Source: a virus
Direction: 5' to 3' (one strand)
IMG/VR virus record: IMGVR_UViG_3300022200_004630
Coordinates: 1 to 27,002 of that record
Length of the DNA: 27,002 bases
Of this stretch, positions 6,749 to 16,378 are shown in pieces. The notes beneath the pieces are model-generated. The model saw nothing but the letters and a program-made list of their open reading frames with translations, ran no database searches and was not told where the DNA came from. Both the position numbers and the translations under genes were made by a program. Position 1 is the stretch's first letter. The number at the start of each line of letters is the position of its first letter.

Positions 6749-7035
6749 TTATCAATTCCCGGCAAATCATTGCGCGCTAAGGTCTTTCGGGTTTCGCCCG
6801 CAGCGGTTATTGCGCGCTGCCGATCAGCCATGAAAGCCTTTCTGCAATGATCCGGCTGCCAGAAAAATAGGGCGTTTATCCACCTTTCAAGCGGGCGGCT
6901 CTCGCGGTGCGCTCTGCCGCTAATGCTTTCATTTGCCGTGGTTTGCGTGTGGTCCCAGAAAGGCCAAGCCACGTTCCCAAGCTGCGAAACGGCGTCTAGT
7001 ATTTTGAATATGCGCGGGGTTGGGTCAAACATCAT
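6745..7035 (-). CDS. Small conserved-looking phage protein of unknown function
   Basis: This 96-residue soluble protein has the motif HTQTTANESISGRAHRES (about residues 29-46), then ERWINALFFWQPDHCRKAF (about 50-68). The combination NESISGRA...W..iNALFFW..dHC recurs in small proteins near phage tail and lysis genes, but I know of no proven activity. His and Cys at the HC pair could bind a metal; that is speculation. The start is the first of two adjacent Met codons and overlaps the previous stop as ATGA (7032-7035). Its own stop overlaps the next ATG the same way, so it belongs to the coupled chain. Confidence 0.75.
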   Translation of the reverse strand: MMFDPTPRIFKILDAVSQLGNVAWPFWDHTQTTANESISGRAHRESRPLERWINALFFWQPDHCRKAFMADRQRAITAAGETRKTLARNDLPGIDK

Positions 7036-7451
7036 GCCTCAATCACCATTGCAACGCGGAACATTTCGTCCGTTTGCTCGTCCGTGAAGTTCAACAGGTA
7101 GGCAAAAAACGCAATGTTCTGCGAATTGCGCACCCATGTTTGCGCGCTGTCAATGATGACCTTTTGCGCCCATGTGGCCTGCGTATCCCGCCAAGCCAAG
7201 ATGATATTCCAATACGTTTCGCCCAAGGCAATCTGCCCCTGCATTGGAGTGCAGGACATTCCGGCGCGTTCGGCGGCAAGGATAGCTGCGATTTCCTCTG
7301 GTGTCGGTGCAGGGTCTTGAATGGGTGCGAAAGGTAAAGGGCCAGCGGCCACCGCAGCTTCATACTCTGGGCCGCTATCAATATACCTGACACGCCTCTC
7401 CACAAAAGTTACCACACCGATTTGTTCTGGGTTTGCCCATTGATAAACCAT
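7032..7451 (-). CDS. Tail-fibre-following protein, possible fibre assembly factor
   Basis: I place the start at ATG 7449-7451 (139 residues), one base after the fibre gene's TAA and with GAGG about 6 bases upstream. A longer frame would run back into the fibre gene. The N-terminal 45 residues (VVTFVERRVRYIDSGPEYEAAVAAG) look like a small beta unit. A proline linker (APIQDPAPTPEEIAAI) follows, and the C-terminal 80 residues are helical (ALGETYWNIILAWRDTQATW, then FFAYLLNFTDEQTDEMFRV). This two-part layout with a proline-rich hinge, directly behind a fibre gene, resembles fibre-assembly or chaperone proteins in context, but no family is certain. Confidence 0.75.
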   Translation of the reverse strand: MVYQWANPEQIGVVTFVERRVRYIDSGPEYEAAVAAGPLPFAPIQDPAPTPEEIAAILAAERAGMSCTPMQGQIALGETYWNIILAWRDTQATWAQKVIIDSAQTWVRNSQNIAFFAYLLNFTDEQTDEMFRVAMVIEA

Positions 7452-7452
7452 A

Positions 7453-8805
7453 TTAAGCCTCGCTCCCCAATAGTGTTGGCAAGACAACAATTAAACTGTC
7501 GCTTGCAGTGACTGAAATTTCCGATAGTACTGATGCGTTTGTAACAGCACTGTGCCTCCACTCGAATACATCGTTCACAGCAACACTAACATCGACTGTA
7601 CGCGGAACGTCGGTTGTGGTGGTATTCGTCCACGGACCAGCGGCTATTGATCCATTTTTATAGAACCATAATGTCGCGGTTCCTGATGCGCTCATTCGGT
7701 GAGAACATTTGAAGCGCATTGTCCCAGAGAACCGCCCGTTGGTGTAAGTGTATCCAGCAGCTACGCTAGGGGGGTAATTACTGAGGGTGCCGGAAACAGG
7801 AGACAATCCTTCGGAAGCCGTATAGGTATCTGCTGCCGAAACTGTCACGGCAGATACATCTATAGCAAGACCATAAACACGCGGTTGACCAGCACCACCA
7901 GCAGCAAAGTCTGCCAGTTCAGTTGCTGAAAGTGCAAGGTCAGCCAGTGCGCCCTGTGCCGCCGTGGCGTAGTTAGTTGATGGTGTGGTCGCCGCAGTAC
8001 CAAGACCGAGATTGGCGCGCGCGGCCACCACGTTGAGCAAATCGCTAAGGTTATTCCCTTTTGCCAGTGCTGTTTCCGATGCGGTATAGGAAATCCACGG
8101 CGTTATGCCGTCGTAAATCCGCATTTCAGACACGGAGGTATTGAAATAAAGCATACCTATAACCAGTGGGCCGCCTTCATTATCCAGCGTAGGTTCCGCT
8201 GCTTTCGCACCTAGATACGCATAGGAGAAGCTATCAAGCACCCCCTGCACCTGGTCAGCCGCAGCGGCCGCACTTACCGCCGCGCCAACCGCAATTAACG
8301 CATCTGCATTGGCGCTATCCGCCGCAGCTTGAGCATTTTCGACCTCATCGACAGTTGGGCCGGCCTCAATACTATCAGCCGTGAAGACAACCACCCTACC
8401 AGCAACAGGCACAAACGCGCCCAAAGGGGAAAGTGATCTTGCGGTGCGGCCGACCTTCATTGAAATTTCTGAAACACTTGACCAAAGCCGTGCAAGTTCT
8501 GCATTCAGCTTGCGCGCCATGCCGGGATCGCTGCTAAGATAATCCGCGTCACGACCCGGTACTAGCGCACCGTCGATCTGGATTTCGTCACTTGCATCAA
8601 GTGCTGCGTCAAATGTAATAGTTGCGTTGTCATCATAACCAATTGAAAGATCAGTGGTTATTGAGAAGTTTGTTGCCCTGATGCCATTTACATGAACATC
8701 AAGGGCGTCATCGTCAAATAGACGAAATCCGACAAGGAATGGCCCAGACCCCGCAGATGCAAGGGTATAGGAGCTCGTACGGGGGGTTTTTGCTACTGTT
8801 GCCAT
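7453..8805 (-). CDS. Tail fibre protein with T7-gp17-like N-terminus
   Basis: This 450-residue protein is likely the fibre that recognises the host. Residues 1 to about 125 (MATVAKTPRTSSYTLASAG, IGYDDNATITFDAAL, PGRDADYLSSDPGMARKLN, VSEISMKVGRTARS) resemble the T7 gp17 N-terminal domain that attaches the fibre to the tail. An Ala-rich coiled-coil-like stretch (about 155-185) follows. Next come a fibre shaft signature (GNNLSDLLNVVAARANLGLG) and a beta-rich C-terminal domain of about 135 residues with GRFSGTMRFKCSHRMSASGTA, likely the receptor-binding tip. The start codon is inside the 3' arm of a perfect 12-bp inverted repeat and has no good ribosome site, so translation may be controlled by RNA structure. 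Confidence 0.85.
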   Translation of the reverse strand: MATVAKTPRTSSYTLASAGSGPFLVGFRLFDDDALDVHVNGIRATNFSITTDLSIGYDDNATITFDAALDASDEIQIDGALVPGRDADYLSSDPGMARKLNAELARLWSSVSEISMKVGRTARSLSPLGAFVPVAGRVVVFTADSIEAGPTVDEVENAQAAADSANADALIAVGAAVSAAAAADQVQGVLDSFSYAYLGAKAAEPTLDNEGGPLVIGMLYFNTSVSEMRIYDGITPWISYTASETALAKGNNLSDLLNVVAARANLGLGTAATTPSTNYATAAQGALADLALSATELADFAAGGAGQPRVYGLAIDVSAVTVSAADTYTASEGLSPVSGTLSNYPPSVAAGYTYTNGRFSGTMRFKCSHRMSASGTATLWFYKNGSIAAGPWTNTTTTDVPRTVDVSVAVNDVFEWRHSAVTNASVLSEISVTASDSLIVVLPTLLGSEA

Positions 8806-8838
8806 GACGGGAAGATGCTAAATCCGCCCGTCATGGCA
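8800..8838 (-). promoter_or_regulatory. Perfect 12-bp inverted repeat enclosing the tail-fibre start codon
   Basis: Arms 8800-8811 and 8827-8838 are exact reverse complements (TGCCATGACGGG on the RNA side) around a 15-base loop. The fibre ATG (8803-8805) is inside the 3' arm. The hairpin fills most of the 39-base gap between the 834-residue gene and the fibre gene. There is no U-run after it, so it is not a standard intrinsic terminator. It would hide the start codon unless ribosomes arriving from upstream open it. Confidence 0.75.
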
Positions 8839-8844
8839 TATGCA

Positions 8845-11349
8845 CTAGCCGCCTAAAGCATTGGCCAGATTGGGCCCGCGCGCTGGCATTGCCTGCCCTG
8901 GAAGCCAGAAGTCACCTCCGCCGACAAGGTTACTGCGCTTTTTTGCCGCCGTGGCGAGGCTGTTTGCTGCCTCGGGATCAAGCATCATTGATAGCCTATC
9001 CCAGAACAACCGATCAATTGCAGGGCCAACAATAGGCGTCTGCCCCATCGGGGTGTACCGCTTGCCGAACCGGCCAAGATCCTTTGCGAAGCCAACATTC
9101 ACGTCCTCGCCTGTGGCCGCTTGATATGCCGCTGTCATGGCATTGCCGATGGTGAGCCCGTAAACGTCCGTCATCATTTGCGGCACGGGGCCAGCCAAGT
9201 ATCCGGCAAAGCCGCCGCCCCATGATGCCTGACCGGTCGTGACAATATCCCCCACGATACCGAAGCCGCCGCCCTTTACGGCTGCGCGCGCCATGAAGAG
9301 CGGGTTTGTCATGTCCTGCGGATCACGGCCCATCATCAGTTCGTTTGCTTGGATTGAAATCGCGCCAAGGACCGTGGCACCGGCCGCAAGATCAAGGCCG
9401 TACATTACCCTGTCGCCCAATGTCGGCCGCGCCATGATCTGCCGATATTGGTTGATCGAGAACGTCATGGTGAACGATTTGAAGGCCGTTGCCGACTTGA
9501 GAAATTCGTACCCGATGGAACCTGGCGGCAAGTTGTGCGCAGATGGATCTACGAACGCCTTGGCCAGAAGGCTTTGCGTAGGAACCGCCAACTCCATCAC
9601 TTCCTCAATCGCGCCCTGCATTTTGGCGTACAGGTCATCAGCCTTGTCGGCCGGCATATCCGTTACTTGGCGCCAGTATGTCGGAAGCGCGAAGGTCGCG
9701 CCGTTGTCCGCACGGAACAGATTTTCAACCTTCCTGAAATTGTTCCAATCCGCGTCCGATATGTTCCATTTCTTGAATTGCATTTGCAGCGCGGGCTCAA
9801 GATTGCTCAAGGGCCGGTCAATCTGCGCCGCCATGAAGCCGCCAAATTCCTGATAGAAGGTTGCGCGCGCCCGATCTGTCCAGAAGGAAAGCCCCTGCAA
9901 TCGCATAGAGGCCTGCGTGACGCGCTCGACCCATTCCGATGAGGCAAACTCTTGTTGGAACCGCGCAACCGCTGTCCCGGCGTCAGCCATAGTGTCAGCA
10001 ACCCACCCCGCGCGCAGAAGTTCATCGGAGCTCAAGCCCTGCAATACCCCCACCTGTTTTGCTAAGACGTTGCCGGGGTTCATGCCCATTGTCTTTGCCG
10101 CCATCCGCATCGAGTTCATATCCGATAGGGAGGCGATGATTGCGCGGTCAAGGAAGGCCGAGGTCATCAGCCCCCGCGCGTTAGAGAAGAAACGAGCAAC
10201 CCATTGCTGTGAGGCGTCTTGTGGGACGCTGCCGCCACTCATCACGTTCATCATACGAAGGGCTGTGTTGCTGTCGCGCTCTACGGCGGTGAGAAGCTTC
10301 TGGTCGCCTGTCGCCTTGGCCTTTGCGCGCCACAGGTCTGCCTCATATTCAGCGCCAAGCTTGGGGTTAGGCCCAAACTCTCGCATCAGGGTGATGTCCC
10401 GCGCCATCCGGTGAACGTGGCCCATCAGAGATTGGTGGATGCCGCCCGTGCCAAACCCCGAGTTGTAATCCATCCAGTCTTTGCCGGATTTGAAGTGAAG
10501 GTGCCGGCTGTCCGAGTGCTTGCGGTAGGTCGCAACGCCCTTGGGCCGACCATATACCGGATTATCGGCGTCACGATTGAAAACGATGTTGTCATAGGCC
10601 TCTTTCAAATACCGCTCACGGAATGCCAAAGGAACCTCGCCGGTCCTTGGGTCCATCTGAATTGGCTTGCCGGTCAGGGGGTCATTAATCCGCGCCCAAT
10701 CCAGACGCCCATCAATTTCCTTGAACCATCCATCAAAACCAGATCGCATCAAGGCCAGTCGATCGTGGACGTGGGGCAAACCCCAATTGTCCATCTTGGA
10801 AATGTGGCCGCCAGCCTCGTTGAACATGAGGCGCAGATCTTCAAGCGCCTCATGGATACCCGCAGCTAGGCCGCGCGCTTCCGCATTGCCCGTGCTTACC
10901 CCATGCAGTTCATCCGCAATGTGGGCTTGCTGTGCCGGATTTGTCATCTGGCCCGAAATTTTGCGATGGTTCTTTTTGAGATATGCGCCAAGCTTGCCGT
11001 TGAACCGCCGCACCAAGCCGCGGTGCTTATAGTCCATCTTCTCATGGCGGTTAATCATATCAGGCACCGCAGCTTCCTTGACGTGAGCCTGCGCCTTGCG
11101 CTGGAATGCCATTGTGGACAGATAGGAATGTCGCTTTTCGCCTGCTTCACGCCGGAAAGCCTCTTTCACGTCATCGGCGGCAAGAACCTCCGCAACGTGG
11201 CGGGGATGACCTGAACTCTCGTATTGGTCTGAACGCTTTTTCCATTCATCCTGGGCCCGCTGCGCACGGTCACGCAGCTTTGCCGCCTCGGCCGGATCTT
11301 CCTTGGCCGCGTAATCGTGCCAGCGCTGAATGCAATCGAACAAACTCAT
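8845..11349 (-). CDS. Large internal virion/DNA-ejection protein (834 aa)
   Basis: This 834-residue protein is the last of three large proteins in tandem that sit where T7-type phages encode their internal core and ejection proteins. The N-terminal 130 residues are highly charged helices (WHDYAAKEDPAEAAKLRDRAQRA). The middle is soluble with aromatic clusters. The C-terminal third has amphipathic or hydrophobic helices, for example about residues 640-670 (LDLAAGATVLGAISIQANEL in part) and 700-740 (GGGFAGYLAGPVPQMM), which could insert into the membrane during ejection. No transglycosylase or peptidase motif was recognised. The ATG overlaps the preceding stop (ATGA 11346-11349), and a TAG (8845-8847) ends it just before the fibre hairpin. 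Function is inferred from size, order and composition. Confidence 0.7.
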   Translation of the reverse strand: MSLFDCIQRWHDYAAKEDPAEAAKLRDRAQRAQDEWKKRSDQYESSGHPRHVAEVLAADDVKEAFRREAGEKRHSYLSTMAFQRKAQAHVKEAAVPDMINRHEKMDYKHRGLVRRFNGKLGAYLKKNHRKISGQMTNPAQQAHIADELHGVSTGNAEARGLAAGIHEALEDLRLMFNEAGGHISKMDNWGLPHVHDRLALMRSGFDGWFKEIDGRLDWARINDPLTGKPIQMDPRTGEVPLAFRERYLKEAYDNIVFNRDADNPVYGRPKGVATYRKHSDSRHLHFKSGKDWMDYNSGFGTGGIHQSLMGHVHRMARDITLMREFGPNPKLGAEYEADLWRAKAKATGDQKLLTAVERDSNTALRMMNVMSGGSVPQDASQQWVARFFSNARGLMTSAFLDRAIIASLSDMNSMRMAAKTMGMNPGNVLAKQVGVLQGLSSDELLRAGWVADTMADAGTAVARFQQEFASSEWVERVTQASMRLQGLSFWTDRARATFYQEFGGFMAAQIDRPLSNLEPALQMQFKKWNISDADWNNFRKVENLFRADNGATFALPTYWRQVTDMPADKADDLYAKMQGAIEEVMELAVPTQSLLAKAFVDPSAHNLPPGSIGYEFLKSATAFKSFTMTFSINQYRQIMARPTLGDRVMYGLDLAAGATVLGAISIQANELMMGRDPQDMTNPLFMARAAVKGGGFGIVGDIVTTGQASWGGGFAGYLAGPVPQMMTDVYGLTIGNAMTAAYQAATGEDVNVGFAKDLGRFGKRYTPMGQTPIVGPAIDRLFWDRLSMMLDPEAANSLATAAKKRSNLVGGGDFWLPGQAMPARGPNLANALGG

Positions 11350-13697
11350 GTGGTTTTCCCCTTACCGCAAGCATCAAGCACGGCTTGAAACTCGTCATCC
11401 ATATCAAATTCATCAAGGATGCTGGACGCAGAACGTGACCCCAAGCCATCATCCATATCCACGTCGAAGTCAGACTTGGCGATCTGATCCTCCACATCGG
11501 CGCGCATGGCATCCTGTGCTGTCCGCGCTTGTGGGCCCGAAGGCTCCGAAAACAGGTCGTTGCGCACCTTGTCATCAGGATCGAACAAGCCGCCGATATT
11601 GCTATCCGGCGCTGACTGCCGGCCGCCGCCTAGAGGTGCTTGCTGTCGTGCTTCCAGCCGGTCGCGCTGCGTTATGGGCGCAACACCGTCGATTAGGGTT
11701 TGCTCACCGGCGCTTGTGACTTCGCTTCTTTGTGGGCCAGGATCATATCCTTCACCCTCTGGGCCGCCGCGTGCTGGCTGGGGCTCTTCGTCCGGTCTGC
11801 CAATCCCGCCTCCGCCCTCATCAGGTAATCTTCCAGCCTCGGACTGATCGAGATATCGGAGGTATTCTTCTGGGTCGTATTGTCCATAATCATCCGCCTT
11901 GTTTGCAGGTAGGTCCAGATAATCCAGATCGCGCTCAAGAACACGTTCTACCAGATGTTTTGCCTCACCGCCATTTTTTTGAAGTTCCGTGATTATTTCC
12001 ATCCGCTCATCCGGCGTGAGAAGATCATCCGCCCACTCTTTACGGAAATATGCGTCGAAGTCATCGCGGATACGGTCAAAGCCCCCCGTGAGGTCATCGA
12101 AGGCGTAGGCATCCAGATCCACGAAAAAGCCATCATCCGCTGGCCGACCGGCAAGGTAATCATCCGCTGGCCGCGTTGTGGGTGTTTCCAGAGCACGCAG
12201 CGCCGCCTCACGCTCATCTATGATCCGTGTGACCTCTGCCCTACTGGCAAGCCAAGACGTGTCTCCACCCGCGTCCCTAGCGATAACGTCTAGGAAACCC
12301 TGACGATCGAGATACATGCCATCCTCCGACACGCCGGCCGCCGCCGTGATGCCGGGGAATTTGTCTTCCATTTCCGTGGCTACAAGGTTGTCGAAATCCC
12401 CACGCCCTTCTTTGGAAAACAGGCCGGGGGCACTCTTCGATGTGACGCCCATAGCGCGAAGATCTTGCGCCGCCTTGCCCGATGGATTGACCTGCATGCT
12501 TTCGCCGCCGCCTGGTAGTGGCTGGCCTGACTTTTCCGCCGCGCGAATTTGAGCCTTTGTGACGCGGTGCCCACGGGTAAGCCAAGAGATAAGAGGCTTG
12601 GCCGCGCCGCTATCATAGGCCATAGCGTCAGAAATGGCCGCTGTGGACGCATCTTCGATCTGGCGCACTTCGTCCATGCGGGGATTGAGAAGCACGTCCA
12701 GAGGGTCAGCCAGTGGCTCCGGCGCGGCATTTGGGGCAGTCTCTACCGGCTGCGGTGCCCCAGCACGGTCTGGGATGAGGGGTTCGCGCTTAATTGGGTC
12801 GCGCTGAACCAGGGGATCAAGCTTTGGCGGCGCATCGGCTTGCACGCGACTTGCCGCCTCAAACGGGTTGGCGCCAGCGACAATCGCATCCTCGGCCGCA
12901 TCAATGGCCCCAGCGTCAAATACAGGGTCAGCCGTAGGGGGAAGCCTGTTGCGGCCACGCATGTATATGAATGCGCGAGAACCGGCCTCTACCGCGCCGC
13001 CAAGGATCGCACCGGCCCCAGCCGCCATAGCAAGCTGTGAAACCACATCGGGGTCTTCGATACCAAGACGTTCAGCCATTTCGTACTGCGCCGGCAGGAA
13101 TGCCGCTTCCGCCCCCATGTTGAGAGCGGCTTCACGCCCCATTACCCGAAGGATTGATCCGCCGCCGCCGCCCAATATGAATGGAAGGTTCTTTATGTCC
13201 GCTGTAATCCCCGCCATGCCGCCCACAAGGTCAGCAGCGCCGCGCCACGCTGGCATCATGTTCAGGATTGCCTCGGCGTCAGCATGTTCGGCTTGAAGCT
13301 TTGCGTTGATGGTGCTGTCGATCGCTCCATCCGAAACGTCCAGATCGGCCCACTTATCAGGCTCCGCCGCCGCAGCTTCACGCGCCATTTCCAGCACGCC
13401 AGGGATAGCCCGCATGTTCGAGGCGAGAGCATCAGCCCCCTTGCCATCAGTCACATAGACGTTGCGCGCCTTGAGGCCGGTTCGCACCGCGTCATCGCCA
13501 AGCCTATCCCAAGCCTTTTCGGCCAATGACCGGCTCACGGTTTGCCGTTCCCGCGCTAGACGGAAGTTAGCGTCGTTTTCCAGAGCGGACTTGTTGAACC
13601 CAGCGCCAAGGCCTTCCCACACGCCGCTTGGCTGCACATCGCGGCCCCGCGGCTTCACTTGCGACATATCGCCTTCATCGCGCAGAAAGTACGTCAT
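11346..13697 (-). CDS. Internal virion/ejection-type protein (783 aa)
   Basis: This 783-residue protein lies between the M15-peptidase virion protein and the 834-residue ejection-type protein, with ATGA overlaps at both ends. The N-terminal 140 residues are charged helices. Residues about 145-245 are a Gly/Ala-rich hydrophobic region (ADLVGGMAGITADIKNLPFILGGG, in two or three segments up to AGAGAILGGAVEAGSRAF) suited to membrane insertion. The remaining 530 residues are acidic, proline-rich and probably flexible, ending in an Asp/Glu-rich tail (DVDMDDG, LDEFDMDDEFQ). No enzyme motif is recognised. By order and composition it is a candidate component of the ejected channel. Confidence 0.7.
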   Translation of the reverse strand: MTYFLRDEGDMSQVKPRGRDVQPSGVWEGLGAGFNKSALENDANFRLARERQTVSRSLAEKAWDRLGDDAVRTGLKARNVYVTDGKGADALASNMRAIPGVLEMAREAAAAEPDKWADLDVSDGAIDSTINAKLQAEHADAEAILNMMPAWRGAADLVGGMAGITADIKNLPFILGGGGGSILRVMGREAALNMGAEAAFLPAQYEMAERLGIEDPDVVSQLAMAAGAGAILGGAVEAGSRAFIYMRGRNRLPPTADPVFDAGAIDAAEDAIVAGANPFEAASRVQADAPPKLDPLVQRDPIKREPLIPDRAGAPQPVETAPNAAPEPLADPLDVLLNPRMDEVRQIEDASTAAISDAMAYDSGAAKPLISWLTRGHRVTKAQIRAAEKSGQPLPGGGESMQVNPSGKAAQDLRAMGVTSKSAPGLFSKEGRGDFDNLVATEMEDKFPGITAAAGVSEDGMYLDRQGFLDVIARDAGGDTSWLASRAEVTRIIDEREAALRALETPTTRPADDYLAGRPADDGFFVDLDAYAFDDLTGGFDRIRDDFDAYFRKEWADDLLTPDERMEIITELQKNGGEAKHLVERVLERDLDYLDLPANKADDYGQYDPEEYLRYLDQSEAGRLPDEGGGGIGRPDEEPQPARGGPEGEGYDPGPQRSEVTSAGEQTLIDGVAPITQRDRLEARQQAPLGGGRQSAPDSNIGGLFDPDDKVRNDLFSEPSGPQARTAQDAMRADVEDQIAKSDFDVDMDDGLGSRSASSILDEFDMDDEFQAVLDACGKGKTT

Positions 13698-16378
13698 GGC
13701 GCCACCCCAAGATCGCTAATTGAGGCAGGGCCACCCAAGGCCGGCGCATAAGCCCCTTCCCGTGGGTTGGCCTCGATCAGCGCGTGCAGGTCAAACTCGA
13801 ATGTGCCGCCCGCCGCGTTGCGCGCATCGGTCACGGCGCCGTTGGTGATAACCTCAATTCGGTATTTGCTATCTTTGGTTGGCACGATCCGAATATGCCC
13901 GTTCTGCAAAAGCTTTGGGCTCAATGGCTTGCCGCCAAGCATGGGTCCGGGTTCAGCACCCCAATTCTGCGGAAGTTCGGCAATTGGGTCTTGGCCCATA
14001 ATGGCCGCGCCGATCTGCGCAAAAGCCTGCATTCCAGAGATTTCCCCTTGGCCCGCTGTGAACGCCGATTGAAGCGCAAACTCTGCATCCTCGCCAATCA
14101 CATCGACCGGAAGCAAGACTGGACTGCCGCCGATGGTCTGCACGCCGCCTTTCAGCTTGCCGCGTTTTGTCTTGGATTGACCAAGCGCAGACTGCACCGC
14201 CCCAGCCATGATTGCCTTTTGCTCTTCGGCATCGGTCACGCCGCGCGCTCGGGCGCCATAGATCGAGATTGCAAACTTGCGAAGCTCGCCCTGCATTTCA
14301 AATGGAACCGTGGACAGCGCCGCCGATATGTCTGGGGAAATGCCTTCAAGACTTGCCGACGATGATGGTGCCTGCACCAAACCCTCATCCAGCATGGCTT
14401 GGCCGCGCATGGCTTCAAACGCGATTGCCTTCTCACCGCCACGCGCCATTAGCTTGCCAGCGTATATTGTGGTTGGGTCATCCGACTTGATTTCGGTGAA
14501 GACCCGCTCCGCACCGGGGCCAAAGCCTTCAACGATTGCCGCAGCCATTACCGCGCGCAGTTCAGGCGGGGTTTCCTTGCCGAGAGCGGCCCCAAGAGCC
14601 TCCGCCTCTTGATCGCTCAAGTAAACGACTTCTGGGGTATATCCTGCCTCGCTGAATTGCTCCGCCCATTGCCCGCGCGCCTTCATGGCCGCAATCGCGC
14701 TTGATGGGTCTTCGGGATTGATATTGGTCAGCGCCGGGGGTTTCCTGTCATCAGGCATGATTTCAGTCGCCCGCTTCACAGGGTCTTCCTCAAGCGCCTT
14801 CCTGTTTTCGGCCGCCGCGCTTTCGCCCGCTTTGAGAATGTCCATTTCCCAATCAGCTTGAACCGGCTGGGCTTTCATTTCGGCCAGCGCCGCCGATTGT
14901 TCTGATGGGGTCATTGTCAGGAAGGTTGGCAGGTTGTCGCGCAGCGCAACCCGTGATGCCGCCTCGGCCCACTCGTCGGGAAGCAGCGCACGGATTTGCG
15001 GATTTTGCAGAATGCTTTCATCTGCCGAAGCTTGGCCGTTCATCGCCGCCTTACCAATTAGGCTTAGGTCAGACTTCCAAGTGGTCGTTTGCTCCTTCTG
15101 TCGCCGCACCACTTCCTTTTGCGCCGCATCGCGCGCCTTGATGACTACGTTCTGGGATTGCTCTCTCGTCCATGCCACGCCGGGCAGGCTCTCGCGCGCT
15201 GACAAAATTCCAGTGAGCTCTGATTGCGCAGCAAAGATTTCTTCTTCATTTCCGCCGACCATCGCGTTGACCAAATTATCAGACCACCTATCCACCAAGG
15301 CCGCGCTTGAGTTGTTGGCACGCTGGCGCGTGTCGCGCTGTCGTTCCTCGACCATGCCCAGATACCGGCGCTGCGCTTCCTTCTGGAAGTTGCCACGAAT
15401 AGCCGCCTTGAACATATCAGGGGCAGACTTCACGATCCCATCGACATATCCCTTTGCCGCATCATTGAAGCCATCGGGATTGAGCATGAATTGCTCGGAC
15501 AGCGCCATCATGTCCTGCGCGCCCTTGAGCATGATCTCTGATTGGTAGGCCACGCCCGCCGCCGCGTTGTGCGCTTGCAGGATCTCACCAGACAGGGGGG
15601 AATACAGGCGCCCTACCAGTGAGCCATCCGCTTGCCGCAGCATGGTTGGTGGAGGCAGTTGAGGCGCTGCACCGCCATTCATGGATGATACCGTGGTGGA
15701 CGTGCCGCCCGATGGTGCCGCACCCCCATCTTTGAATTGGAAATGGACGCCATCTTTTAGCGTCTTCCAATCGCCGCCCCATTCAAAGCCCTCATATCCG
15801 AGTTCAGCCGCAACCTTTTTTGCTTCATCGGCAAGTGGGCGATAAGCCTCAAAGTCCCAATTTGCTTTCCCGTCTTCTCCGATGATGTGATAGTCCGCAG
15901 CGCCGCCATGCAGGTGCTTGCTATTCATCGTTTGCGACTTGCCTTGTGCAACCATTTGGGCCTGCCTGTCGGAAGTACGCAAACCCTCGCTCACACCAAT
16001 ATTGATCCCCGTCCGCTGCGAAGCAAGACTTAGAACCTCGTTAATGCGGGGATCTACGCCATGCAGTTTGTCGCCGCCGCCAGAGCCCTTCCCAATCGCG
16101 CCCATCACGTCATTGGCGAGGCCTTGGTTCGGACCGGCCGGCGCATTCATCCGCGACGTTGTGAAGGAACCGGAAGGGTCGCCCATCTGTTGCTTTGCGA
16201 TCTGACTGCCAAGTTCGGAACCCAGTGCCTCTTGCTCTGCAATGGCCGCTGGCTTGAGCCATTCATAAGCCGCATTCGCCGCTTCTGCCATAAGGCGAAA
16301 ACCGCCCCCAGCATCGGGAACGGTTTGGCGGAAGTCCGAAAGTGCGCTGGATTTTACAACCCGCTTGATTTCAGCCAT
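13694..16378 (-). CDS. Virion-associated protein with N-terminal M15-type peptidoglycan peptidase
   Basis: I start it at ATG 16376-16378 (894 residues), which forms TAATG with the previous stop and has GGAGG upstream. Residues about 103-219 are an M15-type metallopeptidase (VanY/L-Ala-D-Glu peptidase group). The SxHxxGxAxD motif is present as SKHLHGGAAD, with zinc ligands His155 and Asp162, and DGVHFQF supplies His212 with Asp209 as the probable catalytic acid. The family cleaves peptide cross-links of peptidoglycan. The remaining 670 residues are long, charged, helix-rich and Ala-rich, as in internal core proteins. Such a fusion in the virion would open the cell wall during DNA entry and is distinct from the lysis muramidase. 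All key residues appear intact. Confidence 0.85.
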   Translation of the reverse strand: MAEIKRVVKSSALSDFRQTVPDAGGGFRLMAEAANAAYEWLKPAAIAEQEALGSELGSQIAKQQMGDPSGSFTTSRMNAPAGPNQGLANDVMGAIGKGSGGGDKLHGVDPRINEVLSLASQRTGINIGVSEGLRTSDRQAQMVAQGKSQTMNSKHLHGGAADYHIIGEDGKANWDFEAYRPLADEAKKVAAELGYEGFEWGGDWKTLKDGVHFQFKDGGAAPSGGTSTTVSSMNGGAAPQLPPPTMLRQADGSLVGRLYSPLSGEILQAHNAAAGVAYQSEIMLKGAQDMMALSEQFMLNPDGFNDAAKGYVDGIVKSAPDMFKAAIRGNFQKEAQRRYLGMVEERQRDTRQRANNSSAALVDRWSDNLVNAMVGGNEEEIFAAQSELTGILSARESLPGVAWTREQSQNVVIKARDAAQKEVVRRQKEQTTTWKSDLSLIGKAAMNGQASADESILQNPQIRALLPDEWAEAASRVALRDNLPTFLTMTPSEQSAALAEMKAQPVQADWEMDILKAGESAAAENRKALEEDPVKRATEIMPDDRKPPALTNINPEDPSSAIAAMKARGQWAEQFSEAGYTPEVVYLSDQEAEALGAALGKETPPELRAVMAAAIVEGFGPGAERVFTEIKSDDPTTIYAGKLMARGGEKAIAFEAMRGQAMLDEGLVQAPSSSASLEGISPDISAALSTVPFEMQGELRKFAISIYGARARGVTDAEEQKAIMAGAVQSALGQSKTKRGKLKGGVQTIGGSPVLLPVDVIGEDAEFALQSAFTAGQGEISGMQAFAQIGAAIMGQDPIAELPQNWGAEPGPMLGGKPLSPKLLQNGHIRIVPTKDSKYRIEVITNGAVTDARNAAGGTFEFDLHALIEANPREGAYAPALGGPASISDLGVAP

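Noticed and set aside
665-8805. Possible diversity-generating retroelement in the fibre and spike region
   Set aside because: No reverse transcriptase, no template repeat with adenine-specific mismatches and no C-type lectin tail signature was seen in the window.
9239-9853. Long plus-strand frames opposite the ejection and core protein genes (also 12549-13040 and 14934-15548)
   Set aside because: They are antisense to well-supported genes, start without ribosome sites and show Arg/Ser/Cys-rich composition typical of shadow frames.
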